NCBI GenBank assembly: GCA_947044365.1
Contig: OX345648.1
Span: 1,563,501 to 1,627,500 of the forward strand
Source of the DNA: Petrosia ficiformis
Taxonomy: Eukaryota; Porifera; Demospongiae; Haplosclerida; Petrosiidae
DNA length: 64,000 bases
Direction: 5' to 3'
Part shown: piece by piece, positions 31,701 through 40,300 of the stretch
Numbering within the stretch: the stretch's first letter is position 1
How the letters are laid out: the number at the start of each line of letters is the position of its first letter
Position numbers and translations under genes: made by a program
Notes under the pieces: model-generated
Databases searched by the model: none
Told to the model about the DNA's origin: nothing
Seen by the model: only the letters and a program-made list of their open reading frames with translations

Positions 31701-33291
31701 TTCTCACCTCTCTCAAACCTCTGTGTACAGATTAGGGGTGTGAAATAACTTCTACTTGGAAGAACATAATCATTCTGTGAAACCCAGTCAACTCAACAGA
31801 TTACACAGGTTGCACACCTTTAGTTACATAATATGTAATAGCTCTGGTAAGCTTTTTGCGCTAAAGAGAGTTAGACTAAGCTTGGTAGAGAATCCAAATG
31901 ACTCCTCAATAGTGATAGAGAAGTTTTTACTAGGAAGAAACCCTCCTAACGGTGTTGTATTAGCAATGAAGTCCACAGAAAGACAGACACTCTTTTTCCA
32001 GGAAACAACATGACCGCAGCTGGACTCGAACCACTGATCTTTCGATCAGGAGGCTCAAGCTCCAACCACTAAGCCACGCTGCCCCCTAAAAAAAAGAGTG
32101 CCCATCAAACGCCTCCTAGCTCATAAGCTCCTGATACCACCATGAATAATTTTCATGTAGGGATGTGTTGTATCCTTATTGTAAGCAAAGTAAACACACA
32201 TACATAAACTAATGACAAACAATAGGAATTCTGTATACCACTAGAAACGACTATACAACTAAATAAAACCATGGATACACCGGTTTATATACATACATAC
32301 CTGTATTATAATGTTTCCTATGACATCATAGTTACCACAGGATGTGAAAACCAAAACAAATGCACAAAAACAAATATTGGGGTGTCATGGTGCTTTATAG
32401 CAACAAATTTAAACTACCCACTTCCACATAAAAATCCTACACCAGTGTAGTTAGAGTAAATGTGAATCACAAAGAAGCTATACTTATGTAGAGTTATGTG
32501 GAAGTGGTTATGTTGCTATAATGCACCATCCCATTCTTGTTCCTGTGCTTTTTCAGTTTTGATATATATTCCTACATACTCTTTCAAGTTTTTTATTATT
32601 CTTGTTTCAATTAGTTCAAATGTTTGCAGCATAGACACAATTATAAGGCTTTTTCTGTATGGCTTTTATGCATGTTTTACTGTTCTACAATAATTCTGTA
32701 TTTATAAATTTTATATTAATTTTATGCAAACATGAATGTGTATGAAGTTTCAGTGTTTAATCTTTGCCATTAATACATTCATTTCTATTGCAGAAATTCA
32801 GTTACCTTCAGCGTTCATCAGTTATCGTCGAATTGGTGAACAGAAAGAGTTTGCAGAGAAATTCGTACAACAACTGGAGAAACAAAAAATTGGTGTATGG
32901 ATTGATGATAAAGATATGGCTGCTGGAGATAGGTTGGTTCCACATCTTGTTAAGGGTATTAACAAAAGTGATATAGCCGTTTGTGTCTTAACCGACCAAT
33001 TTTTTGAATCTGATTATTGCAACGATGAGCTTGACTTTGCTCATAATGCAAAGAAGAGATTGTTTTTCATCGAGTGGAATGATACCGAGCTTCCTGAAGA
33101 CTTCCTGTTTAAATATGGTGGCATACTTCGTCATACATATAATCCTCAAACAGAAAACTCTGATGCAGAGCTTCAAAAATGTGTAGACAAGTTCATGAAG
33201 TTGGCAAAGAGTAAGTTATATAATTATTGAACACAGTTATAATTATCATGTGTTTGCTGTAGAAATGGAAAGTGATGCCTCCAATAAATGA
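13406..33291 (+). CDS. Ankyrin-repeat protein with C-terminal TIR domain
   Basis: Exons that join in phase are 13406-13492, 13697-13768, 14569-14679, 24269-24379, 25467-25565, 25956-26054, 26634-26732, 29868-29981, 30298-30366, 31092-31122, 32794-33210 and 33263-33291 (TGA), about 445 codons. Nine phase-0 exons each encode about one ankyrin unit, and three are exactly 99 nt (33 residues). Typical ankyrin words are TPLHVAVSNGKLEAVNLLVD, SLVHLAAASGEPEVLRYL and FLHMACWNGDLDVIKLLF. The TIR domain (32812-33200) starts SAFISYRRIGEQ, continues GVWIDDKDMAAGD, and has FFESDYCNDELDFA. Its Glu (33027-33029) occupies the position of the catalytic Glu of TIR NADases such as SARM1. A role in innate signalling or NAD-dependent cell death is inferred from the family. 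The 5' end is uncertain, and the donor after 13768 (GTTTAT) and after 31122 (GTTGTA) are weak. The 9.6-kb intron 14680-24268 hosts a BEL/Pao retrotransposon. Confidence 0.85.
14462..14508. repeat. Perfect hairpin, 20-bp stem
   Basis: TTTGTGTATAATTATAGATA and its exact complement flank a 7-base loop TATTATA. It lies in an ankyrin-TIR intron 61 bp before the exon at 14569. Confidence 0.9.
15710..16020. repeat. Dispersed palindrome-tipped repeat, copy 1
   Basis: Starts TTTTTATGGCCC, then ATCCCTATGATTGCTTTCC, an AT microsatellite, ACGCGATTATGCGTTGTATA, and GTAAAAGAACGCAT. The same blocks in the same order occur, some inverted, at 27750-27960, 28571-28720, 30720-30960, 38945-39300 and 55100-55316. 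Intact copies end with GGCCCTACGGGCC, a self-complementary tip. No coding frame and no clear target duplication were found, so the class is unknown. Confidence 0.75.
16021..17651. other. AT-rich intronic stretch with (AT)n microsatellite
   Basis: Lies within the long intron of the ankyrin-TIR gene. Holds (AT)n runs at 16742-16890. I recognise no exon or structured element otherwise. Confidence 0.5.
17660..17708. repeat. Hairpin abutting the retrotransposon
   Basis: CTAATATACAACCT and its exact complement (14-bp stem, 21-base loop) end 3 bp before the LTR at 17712. The retrotransposon may have inserted next to an older fold-back element. Confidence 0.75.
17712..17994 (-). repeat. 3' LTR of the BEL/Pao element
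   Basis: 283 bp, written on the + strand as TGTTAGGACTTAAC...AACACCAAACA, so it has TG...CA borders on both strands. Matches 23710-23992 throughout by eye. Confidence 0.96.
18052..23706 (-). CDS. BEL/Pao polyprotein (Gag-protease-RT-RNaseH-integrase)
   Basis: Uninterrupted 1,884-codon frame. The first 44 codons overlap the primer-binding site, so M45 (MDGESLRREVSK) is the likelier start. Residues about 45-250 are charged and coiled-coil-like, and about 270-410 match the DUF1759 Gag-like region (KLPKLEVPTFDGN). Three zinc-knuckle-like Cys/His clusters lie at about 484-550. The aspartic protease active site is LLDNGSSASFI (D608), DNG instead of the usual DTG/DSG. The Pao-type reverse transcriptase has YVDD at 1020-1023. 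RNase H acidic residues are D1201, E1245, D1275 and D1321. The integrase zinc finger is H1510, H1515, C1545 and C1548, and its catalytic triad is D1580, D1646 and E1700. A C-terminal DUF5641-like tail (PTKWPIAKVVEIHRG) follows. All catalytic motifs look intact, so the element may be competent for retrotransposition. Confidence 0.96.
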   Translation of the reverse strand: MVRRTGYNKIIRTLIGLFSDSLSHLVLLTVTALYFACFHLNFADMDGESLRREVSKLRKRRGVVRASITRLDSRIKELEDVAEQPGTPGHARQLAIKLETLDSELKNYHFQLIDLLDDEDEDSLEKEQEILDKHDDIVAELNMRIERLYSKATPAVTDDHRLLSRKLSYLEESTFNLHNTVTSLPEDVDDISLLQQYQEQVADYKRELAELNGRLLMLDDEEVHSLFTSHSKLEKMLFECSHVIRKLINSCSLRTKSTPTPVVDSTCTGVKLPKLEVPTFDGNLLNWKQFWGQFCASVHDRTNLSDAEKLVYLQNALKDGSAKNAIEGLSRSGEHYTEAIDYLKSRYDRPRLIHQTHVKMIIETPPLRESNGKELRRLHDTVQQHIRALRSMDYEPSAPFITSLLELKLDTTTMFEWQRHTQSQVNVPPFQDLLDFIDSRAQASESSIPLKKFSKWETSNLKRSFPTSIPVTSFTASHESASQCVLCKPVKHPLYACPKFKSLSHEGKLSTVKVHNICVNCLMKGHFAVNCRSLYRCRKCQKPHHTLLHTEAQPRSEPSTPSFTQEVSSNQVSSNAAVKLKSNSLLMTCRISVAAPDGSSTQARALLDNGSSASFISERLVQSLCLPCARQSVNISGIGGHTPIYPTKSIANFKITPISSTKGSMNITAIVVPKVTCDLPIHPVPFNSKWNHLRDLALADPEFGTPGRIDVLLGIDIFVEALRHGRRKGPPGSPIALETMFGWVLCGNAESDILQSSVATHHALVESGDDILRKFWEIEESPTKISNLSMEKHTVLRHFESNHFRNKVGRFVVPLPKGSDAKTLGESRSQAVRRFLSLERSLNVKGQFIEFEAVMKEYTDLQHAEIVPVNDLEKPQHMVFYLPMHAVYKQSSSTTKVRAVFDASAKSSSGVSLNDTLLVGPTVHPPLVDVLLRFRLHRVALTADVSKMYRAVELTNDDKDLHRFVWRSNPSEPLKDYRMTRLTFGISASSFAANMAIKQNAINLAHEYPQASEMVEESFYVDDCLTGADNNEDAIKLHHQLQALLSRGGFHLRKWNSSELAVLKRIDPGVRDSYEVLTISGSKEYAKTLGFEWNTTFDHFRLTVNNLSTPETITKRVLVSDIAKIFDVLGWFSPTVIKMKMLLQRLWELNIDWDESVPTFIKETWLQWISELPSLKGCHVPRYYFPKDVTITSLQLHGFCDASENAYAGVVYLRGEDSEGRIHISIVTAKTRVSPIKRLTIPRLELCGAYLLTQLLHHVKEVYRMPLSNVFAWTDSTIVLNWLTGTSRRFKTYVGNRVSYIVDCIPPNHWRHVNSTENPADCASRGLFPSELVSNELWWKGPKWLYLETSRWPGREEIPRVEVSEEEREISLLTTCELVLPVIPVDRYSTFPQLQRVTAWIYRFINNCRGGRNSTTNHPYLTVAELSHAENYWLSYSQLESFPNDIASLKSNCKLPSNSKLISLNPFIDSSRIMRVGGRLGNSKLPYTRLHPIVLHAKHTITKLILRSEHIRLLHAGPTLMISSICLRFHIINLRKAVRSITRQCVICRRHAGETLTQLQGQLPSERVTPGTVFEIVGVDYAGPVYIRHGYVRKPTVVKAYICVFVSLTVKAVHLELVSDLTSEAFIAALCRFVARRGYPSLIWSDHGTIFVGANHELKKLFEFLKTEIAQRKISEFCASRSIEWKFIPERAPHFGGLWEAAVKSMKTHLRRVITPDVKLTFEEMTTVIVQIEACLNSRPLIPVNFVNDCVTDILTPGHFLVGQSLTTLPDNPSSSISLTLKHRWHLCQNLTHHFWRRWSTDYLTTVNKFYKWSHPTRNVSVGDIVILRDEATFPTKWPIAKVVEIHRGNDNLVRVVTLKTAKGIYKRPIHKIVLLIPTNSKEL
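23688..23705 (-). promoter_or_regulatory. Primer-binding site candidate
   Basis: Read on the - strand, TGGTCCGCCGAACCGGAT begins 5 nt after the 5' LTR. It is complementary to a tRNA 3' end of the form ...GGCGGACCA. The TGG start and position fit tRNA-primed minus-strand synthesis. The tRNA species is not assigned. Confidence 0.7.
23710..23992 (-). repeat. 5' LTR of the BEL/Pao element
   Basis: 283 bp, identical by eye to 17712-17994. It contains the element's presumed promoter, reading leftward, opposite to the host gene. Confidence 0.96.
24726..24801. repeat. Inverted repeat, 34-nt arms
   Basis: Arms begin CTTGCCTTCT and end GAGCTTAATCAAC, with about 3 mismatches, around an 8-base loop. 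It lies in an ankyrin-TIR intron. Confidence 0.85.
25115..25388. mobile_element. hAT-like MITE with perfect 8-bp target duplication
   Basis: The 274-bp element starts TAGGGATGGGCGATTATG and ends TATTGCCTCCCTA. It is flanked by CTACAAAC on both sides (25107-25114 and 25389-25396). The interior has inverted TAATCGTGAT-type blocks. It sits in the intron before the 25467 ankyrin exon. Confidence 0.85.
27440..27750. repeat. Unclassified segment with a perfect 17-bp hairpin
   Basis: The hairpin at 27674-27711 is AGAGGACTGATGTCACA, loop GATA, and the exact complement. The surrounding 124-codon frame (27398-27772) lacks known motifs. The hairpin may mark the end of a non-autonomous element. Lies in the intron before the ankyrin exon at 29868. 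Confidence 0.6.
27750..27960. repeat. Dispersed palindrome-tipped repeat, copy 2 (degraded)
   Basis: Shares ATCCCTATGATTG, GTCAAGGAAG and the ATCACTCC block with the copy at 15710-16020, in the same orientation but diverged and shorter. Confidence 0.55.
28071..28720. repeat. Composite of dispersed repeats, copy 3
   Basis: 28071-28200 (ATGGCTGACATTCTCATG, then a TTCTTGTAGAACTTTAG block) matches the inverted sequence of 39190-39300. 28309-28455 is the inverted relative of 5664-5790. 28571-28720 is a palindrome-tipped repeat (AACACATAGTCGCACAAGTG, then GCCCTGCGGGCC). Several elements appear to have been inserted into one another. Confidence 0.65.
29040..29560. repeat. Low-complexity TTACTA-rich tract
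   Basis: Long runs of TTACTATTACTATTAC are interrupted by unique bases. An intronic microsatellite-like tract with strong strand asymmetry. Confidence 0.85.
30428..30960. repeat. Dispersed palindrome-tipped repeat, copy 4 (extended form)
   Basis: Contains TATATTTGCTTTGTGATGAC and GATGGCACTAGTGTCTC, then GAACGCGCGTTCTTTTACGC, CGCATAGTCGCGCAAGTGAC, and AGGGATGGCCCTACGGGCC. 54965-55316 has the same parts in the same order and is nearly identical in the last 200 bp, so both derive from one recently active family. Confidence 0.8.
31264..31325 (+). repeat. Decayed tRNA-like repeat
   Basis: TGGCTTAGTGTTTAAGAGC resembles a D arm with an A box, and CTTAAATCCCAG a mutated T arm. The B box is lost. 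Lies in an ankyrin-TIR intron. Confidence 0.35.
32012..32088 (-). repeat. tRNA-derived SINE head with intact A and B boxes
   Basis: On the - strand the A box is TGGCTTAGTGG and the B box is GGTTCGAGTCC, both perfect matches to Pol III internal promoter consensus. Between them lies a perfect CTGATC/GATCAG hairpin with loop GAAA. Acceptor halves GCAGC and GCTGC pair. Upstream flank GTTTGATGGGCACTC is shared with a truncated copy at 39311-39400. Confidence 0.7.
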
Positions 33292-35149
33292 GAGGAGCTA
33301 ACAAATTCTGTGAAAGAATTATCCAGTGCTGCTTGCATTAAACTTTATTATGCTTATATATATTATAATATATTATTTTAACATCTGCTGAGCTACATCT
33401 TAAAAATTATTTTTTTAGTATAGGCAAACATTCTTTTTTATTTGCTATTCTTTTTAAAGCTGCAATAGAAAATGAATACCTTGCTGCACAGAACCCTTAA
33501 CATTAATAATAATTCTATATCAATTCAAAACAATGAATGCGCTCACAGTTACAAACCCTCGCCATGAGTGTGAAGTGTGATTGAAGTTATTACTAACAAG
33601 AAAACAATTGCGATCAATAATTATAATATTATATATATAATAAATATATCTGTTATTTATATAGTGTGTATGGTATAACTATACTCCAAGAATATACAAG
33701 TCCTAGCATAACTTGAGAGTATAAAATAGTTTTGTGGCTTCAATCACATGCATGTGTATGAAATGAAATAGGTGGAGCTACAATGTGAATTTCATCTGGC
33801 TGCTGGCCTGCTGTACCTACTTAATTAGTCTCGTCCCTAGACCGCCACGGTCTGCGGACAAGACTATACTCAATTATCTTTTATAGTGAAATTGCTAGTG
33901 CTATGCTTGCTTTGAGAAGCTGGAAAGTCAGACAAATCTATCACCATTGTATAATTACTGCTGTAATGAAAGATCAGGTTATAGCTATAGTCTATTATTG
34001 TCTTCATTCTCATTGGCTCTGATTCATAGGTGCCTACAGACAAAACTACGAGATTTAATTATTTCATGATGGGTGTATTTGAAAGGTCTATTCCTATTGT
34101 ACCTCTGGCAGCAACAACAAGATTCAAGCCTGGTTAACAAAACCACAGCATTTGGTGAAACAATGAGGCAGTTCCCGGACACTTAATTACTGGACATCTT
34201 ATTTATTGTTGTAGACTTCCAAACCAGTTCTGTAACAGTATAAGTATAGTTTAGTGTTGAAATACCTCTGATTTGTTGACTTTCCTGGAGAAGAGACTAG
34301 TTTTACATGATTTTGTTACTACTGATCGAGATCTGTCTTTCCCTCTTTAACGAAGTCCATGAGATGATCAGTATCATTCTATGTAGCTGTTCCACATCTA
34401 ATATAGTGATAGTAAGAAAATGCTTGTCTGTATTGGGTCAAATACATTAAAACATACTGTGTTTGACTATGATGCATTTCAAATATATACAAATAAGTAT
34501 CATTCTGCAGGAGTATTACAAATTTTATTTGTATTTGAGAAACAATTTCTGATAAACTGTTTCCATTACAGCAAATATTCTTTAATATTTCATGATTTAG
34601 AAAGCTGTTTTACTAATCCAGTTATTTTGTAAATAAGCTTCTCAATTTCTAATTATATGAAATACAAAATTTAATACTCGAAGTACAAGCTACATATATA
34701 TACATAATAACTACTGGACTGGTACTGTGCTCTCATAGTTATAGTGAATATATCAATAGAGAGTACTATCATACTCTCGGATTATATCTTGCATATATGA
34801 CATTTATGACCCAAATTATCTATGTCAGGTTCCACTTCTGTGCACTTTATATGAGCCCATCTTTTGCATTCTTCACATTCTATATCCAAATCTCATCCAC
34901 TTTTTCATCATTATAAATAATATTGCATTCTAAACATCTGTATTCACCTGTTTTTTTTCTCCTTTCCCTTTTTTTTTACTATCTGCTTTTGTCTTCAATT
35001 TTTCTCGCTCTTCTATTCTTTTGTTTTCTGTCTATTTTTTCCTCTTGTAACATTTTGTTTCTTTTCTCTACTCGGAACTAAATGATTCTTCTCCTGAGAT
35101 GTGCTTTGATAGCATTGTTGTTCCTCAGGTTGGTTGACCTGGTTCAGGC
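33292..35149. other. Gene-free stretch downstream of the ankyrin-TIR gene
   Basis: AT-rich. Contains a 41-bp quasi-palindrome TAGTCTCGTCC...GGACAAGACTA at 33826-33866 whose ends resemble the Mutator-like elements, but no flanking duplication was found. No gene recognised. Confidence 0.5.
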
Positions 35150-36350
35150 AATTTCACAAGACTTTATTTTGGTTGGTGATATATATCACCAAGGGGTGGA
35201 TTGGTTTCCAATACTCTTATTGATATTTTTGTGAAGGACCCTATTTTTTTATCATTGATTGCTAACCTATTAGGTGGATAAATTCCTGATGCTCTTAAAG
35301 GAATTTACAATATAGTTGTAGGTTTCACACTCTTTATGTGAGCATTATTTATTGCTGGAATTGAGTCACAGCTTGCTACCAGTTTTTCTTCAATGGGGAA
35401 AAAACCAATATCAAGGGGTTGACGTGTGATGAGTGTGGTGGTAAACAATACAGTAAAACATCATTTGCTTCACAGAACTTAGAGGTGTCCAAGTCTATAT
35501 GAGATGAGTAATTGTCAATAATCAAACAGACTGAGCATTCAAAAGATATCTGTCAAATGAATTGATTAGAGATCCAGCCATTGAACAGCTCTTGAGTCAT
35601 CAACCACAGGTGAATTCCCAAAATATGGACCTTCCACTCCACCTGCAAGTGGATTGTAGGAGAACCTCTCTCCTGGGAAGATGTGCATGAGATACATGTA
35701 GAATGATCGCTCCAGTAGCACTTACACACACTGTTGTTATTTATCATTTGCTGCTACTGGTGATCTGATATACATAACTAGATATATAACACCCTGAGAT
35801 GCTACTACTTCAATTGATTTTGGGCCCAAAGAGAACCCACTCTAGTCACAATTCCAAATCCTTGGGACGATCATAGAGATCATTTTCACCAAAAACTGCT
35901 GGAAATCTGAGTAATCTAGCACCTTAAGAGTGGTTGCACTAACTCAGAAGGCTTGAAGTGATTGTGATTGTCTTATTGACAACTTAGGGTGTTGTTTCAA
36001 AAAAGCTTGCCACCATTCTTTTCCTGGTCTGTTGTCTGGGAAAGATGTTTTCTTTCCAGTTTGATCTATATAAAATCTTTTAAACGATTTCACAGACCTG
36101 CATGTGTGTATGTTTGGCCATATCCAATCTCAGACATCTCAATTACCCACTTGACCAATTTAGCCTCAAGATCTTTTCCAATATAGGATCTGGTGCTGGT
36201 CTTGTCCCAATTTCTACTTTTTGTGTCAAATAATCATGTAAATTAAAGAATACCATATTCACCAGCAGTTCTTTTCACAGACAAACTTCCATCCTGGACC
36301 TTTTCAATAACATTTATCAAGTCTCCTTCTCTCCACTTACTTGTTGCCAT
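35150..36350 (-). pseudogene. Fossil pogo/Tigger-type transposase
   Basis: Read from ATG at 36350, MATSKWREGDLINVIEKVQD is a psq-type helix-turn-helix start. In shifting frames follow LEAKLVKWVIEMSEIGYGQT (CENP-B-like DNA-binding part), NC-D-stop-SGFSLGPKS (the first DDE block, normally D-E-S-G-F), GERFSYNPLAGG, ELFNGWISNQFI, LIIDNYSSHI (second catalytic Asp block) and LYCLPPHSSHV. At least six stops and several frameshifts are seen, so it is long dead. It is a possible past source of transposase for the TA-flanked elements, though its own ends were not found. Confidence 0.85.
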
Positions 36351-37320
36351 ATCCTGTGTAAATCAGTATTTTAAAAGTCAACATTTTATTAACTAAAGTA
36401 TATAGACATCTATATACTTGTTTTGATTCATCCATACTAGATCTAGTGTTGCTTTAGTTAAAACTACATCCCCTTTTAGTAAGGCCTTAGATCAGGTTAG
36501 GTTTTATTATATTTCTCCAGCTAAATTTTAATGACATTTCGGCTCTTATACAAGAGCCTTCATCAGGTGATAGGAAAACTAAGTTGATTACACACATTAT
36601 ATATACTTACAGAATACAAATAGAAAGCAACCTACAAACCAAGAAATAATAAATAAACAACCTACAAACCATAAGCAAAGTAAAATAATAAACAAAGCTA
36701 GTGCATGCACAAGCAATACACATAAAACAATAAAATTTAATTAAAGGCAAAACAACTGGTAGAGTAACACAAGAATAATAAAAAACATTTTAACAAATGA
36801 AAGAGTATTTAATTGAAGTAGGTATAAAAACATAATAAAAAATTAAAGTTATAAAACAGGTATACAAAACTAATAATAACATATACAGCTACCTAAATAG
36901 TGAACAATAAGCATCCAACTTCTCTATTTAGTGTATTGTCATGACTATGAATGTGCCAAGATTCCAGCATACACCTTACTTTTTTTTACCTTTTTATTAT
37001 TTTACTTTGCTTATACTGTATAGGTTGTTTATTTATTATTTCTTGGTTTGTAGGTTGTTTTGCCAGCTTATGTTTTGTTCTATATAAATTATAATGTGTT
37101 TGCCATCATAACTATCATTACATCATCACTTTTATATAATATATATTAAATTATTATATATAACACCTTCAAAATATCAATATTCAGCAACTAATATTAC
37201 AGAACTTCGAGTTCTAAAAAATTGAATAATTATTTAATTATAATTATATTACATAATACAGACGATATACTTTCAATTTAATGACTACTAAAGAAACGTA
37301 GCTTTTCAAAGTTTATCTAT
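36351..37320. other. Gene-free stretch between convergent genes
   Basis: AT-rich. Includes the short words CAACCTACAAACCA and TTGGTTTGTAGGTTG in inverted positions at 36629 and 37043, giving a large, loose inverted pair. It may hold the 3' UTR of the carrier gene, which ends at 37321. Confidence 0.5.
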
Positions 37321-40300
37321 TTAAGAAGATTCTTGGTTCACAGCAGGTGTTATCTCTTCAGATGGTGGATGAGGTTTGGATCCTAGTTTAGGAAATACGA
37401 GACCAAAACGACTTTCTACGCCGGAAAATGTGGAATGGACAAGACGATATCCTCCAATATGATCAGGGAAGCAATATGAGGAGGTGAGAACTGGTGCAGT
37501 TGGAGGAAGTGAAGTGTGAGGCTGTTTAGGAGGTCTATGGAGAGAGAAGATACTATTTATATAAATATATTAGTGAATATTTCCATCCATCTGTCTGCTA
37601 GTCTATGCATCTGTTCATCCATCCATCCATCTATCCATCCATCTGTCTTTTTGTCCGTGCGTCCATGTATCCATCCATCGATGCATCTATCCATCTATCC
37701 ATCCATCCATCCATTCATCCATCCATCCATTCATCCATCTATCCATCCATCCATCAAATTAATAATAAAGTATATTCCTATGATAATGAATGCACTAAAG
37801 TGCAGAACCCTCACTAGCTACTGCTAAACAGCATGGCTTTAGAACAACTTTGCCTAAGTAACATTGCTACAGCCAGGAACACACCATTCGTATCAACACT
37901 ATAATTTGCATACTGACTTCTCATAAGAAGTCAGTAGTACATCATGAATATGCAAATTATGGGGATAGCATGGCCATCAGATCTCTTGAGAACTAGCGAA
38001 TTTCTGGACAAAACCTCACAAATAGCTATATTAAACACTTGTTAGGACAATAGACAAAGCTCAAGAAACAAAGCTTCAAAGAGACATGTGTCAATAAATT
38101 AATATCATCAAGTATTTGTAAAGATTACGTGGTAACACACAGACAGAGACAGACAGACACACACACACACACACAAACCAACTACTATAACCCTCCGCCT
38201 ACGTGCTCAGTATAATAACATCAGTGAGGGCATTTCGAATAAAATTACACATTTCATCAAAGTTGAAAGGCAAAGGTATCTCTATAAAATTAATTATCAT
38301 TACATATCTAATCTATAGTCATTATCAGTATATCACTGATATAAACAAAATACTTACCCTCTGCCAAAGTCCACATACAAGAAACGTTGGAGTAACTCAT
38401 ATGTGAGTAGAGTAACACCAAATTGAGGGGCTGATCTGAAGACACGAGCTAAATTGAAATATAGGATAACATCGAATATATAGTTTAAAATTTGCTGACC
38501 TGCAATTTTGTCATACATGTATGTAGATAGGATTGGACAATATTGAAAATTAAGTTTTGTGATTATTGTCTAAAAGTGACTTGCAATATTGCAACTACTC
38601 ATTGATACTGTCTATGATAGCAAAAATAGGCTCATTTGTTAAAAAGATGACACTTCTTATTCTTGTTTTGAGAGCATACTGCTCAAAAATAAGTGTTGTC
38701 AAACCCTACATGTATAGTATACTAGTGTTGTTTTAGAACTAAAACCCCTTTGTAACTAGTATGAAATAGAATTTAGTCCCTACATGTACATGTGTACACC
38801 TATTATAATTCTCATACCATACCATACTATGTGTATCATTTCATGATTACTTATAATTAAGTAAGCCTATTATTATGATTATAACTATTACATTTACCAT
38901 CATAACAACACTAATCCACTAATGTTAGTAATTATTATGACCTGTTTTTATGGCCCACAGGGTAATCCCTATGATTGCTTTCCACAGATTTGAATCTGTA
39001 TATGTTTACATGTTTGTGTCATATATGCATATGTAGTTAATGGATTAGCGTCATTCCGGGGGGCTTGGTCAATTAACGGGTATTGCACATAATAGAACAC
39101 GTGCTCGAGCAGCAAGGTAGAAAGATCCTTGACTGCATGTAGCTTACATAGAAACTGGCTACTCTAGCTGTTGAAATATATTCCTAAAGTTCTACAACAA
39201 CCTTTAAAAGTAATAAGAGTTGATAATAACTTACTATAATAGACTGTTGTGCTTCAGGCATGAGAGAGTCAGCCATGATTACTGAATCCAACACAACACA
39301 CCACAGACCCTTAGATCAGGAGGCTCAAGCTCCAACCACTAAGCCATGCTGCCTCCTTAAAAAAAAGAGCGCCCATCAAACTGGGACTATTTGATGGGAA
39401 TGACTAACCACAACTTATATACACAAGTGTGTATATGGGACCGTAGTCCTATCAGTTGTGGGAAACCGAAGTTCTATTATAACCCCCTAACATAAAGTGC
39501 CGTCAGAATCCGCAGGGTGGTAAGTCCCACGAATCGACCGGAAAGACCACAATTTCCAAAGTGGACCCCTTAGGCTAGGAGGCATCATCCCTCATTACCC
39601 AAGGCTTGGGTAATAGCCATTATGATATATAGAGGAGTTTATTTAGGAATAACCCTCCTAACGATGTTAGTCATTATTTGGCTAAAAGCCAAACACTTCA
39701 AATGTTTCCCCAGGATAAATATTGAGGGTGGATGAATGCATCAGAACAAATTGAACATCCTTGACGAAACATCATGTATACATACATGTATGTATGTACA
39801 TGTACATGTATTGTACATGTACATGTATAGCACGTACATGTGTTGCACATGTACATGCATTGTACATGTACATATGTTGTACATGTACATGTACATGTAT
39901 TGTACATGTAAATGACATTTGGTCAACAATGTTCAATTTGTGTTGTTACATGTATTTTAGCATAAAGCAAATACTTTGCTGTTCTCATCTCACATTGCAA
40001 ATAAACACTAAATTCTACGAATAAGGTTGAAAGAGGAAAGTAAAAACAAAGCTGGTAGTGACTGGGAATCGAACCCAGGGCCACTGACTTCAGCCACCAC
40101 TGCTCTCGCCACTGAGCTATGACAACCAGACAACCAGACAACCATTAGCCCTTCACAATTTTCTATATACTGCACAAGTGGTACTGAATGCTTCAGTTGC
40201 ACACCAAGTAGTCACTATTCAGTATACACATTAAAATTAGCACTCCCACCCCCTAATGATAGCTCTTCCTGATGTGAATTACTGACCTGGTCCTCCTTTC

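Noticed and set aside
33826..34299. A further Mutator-like element with TAGTCTCG...GAGACTA ends
   Set aside because: The flanking 9-mers CTACTTAAT and GTTTTACAT do not match and the inverted arms diverge after about 8 bp.
35180..35430. A + strand hydrophobic coding-like reading (PIFLSLIANLLGG, IYNIVVGFTLF) suggesting a viral or membrane protein fragment
   Set aside because: It is antisense to the pogo/Tigger transposase fossil, whose - strand reading (LIIDNYSSHI, LYCLPPHSSHV) matches a known family and explains the region.
36629..37060. Large inverted pair built on CAACCTACAAACCA
   Set aside because: Arms are short and surrounded by unrelated AT-rich sequence, so not a convincing element.
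37516..37827. His/Pro/Ser/Ile-rich repeat protein
   Set aside because: It is translation of the (ATCC)n microsatellite running into the last carrier exon region on the wrong strand.
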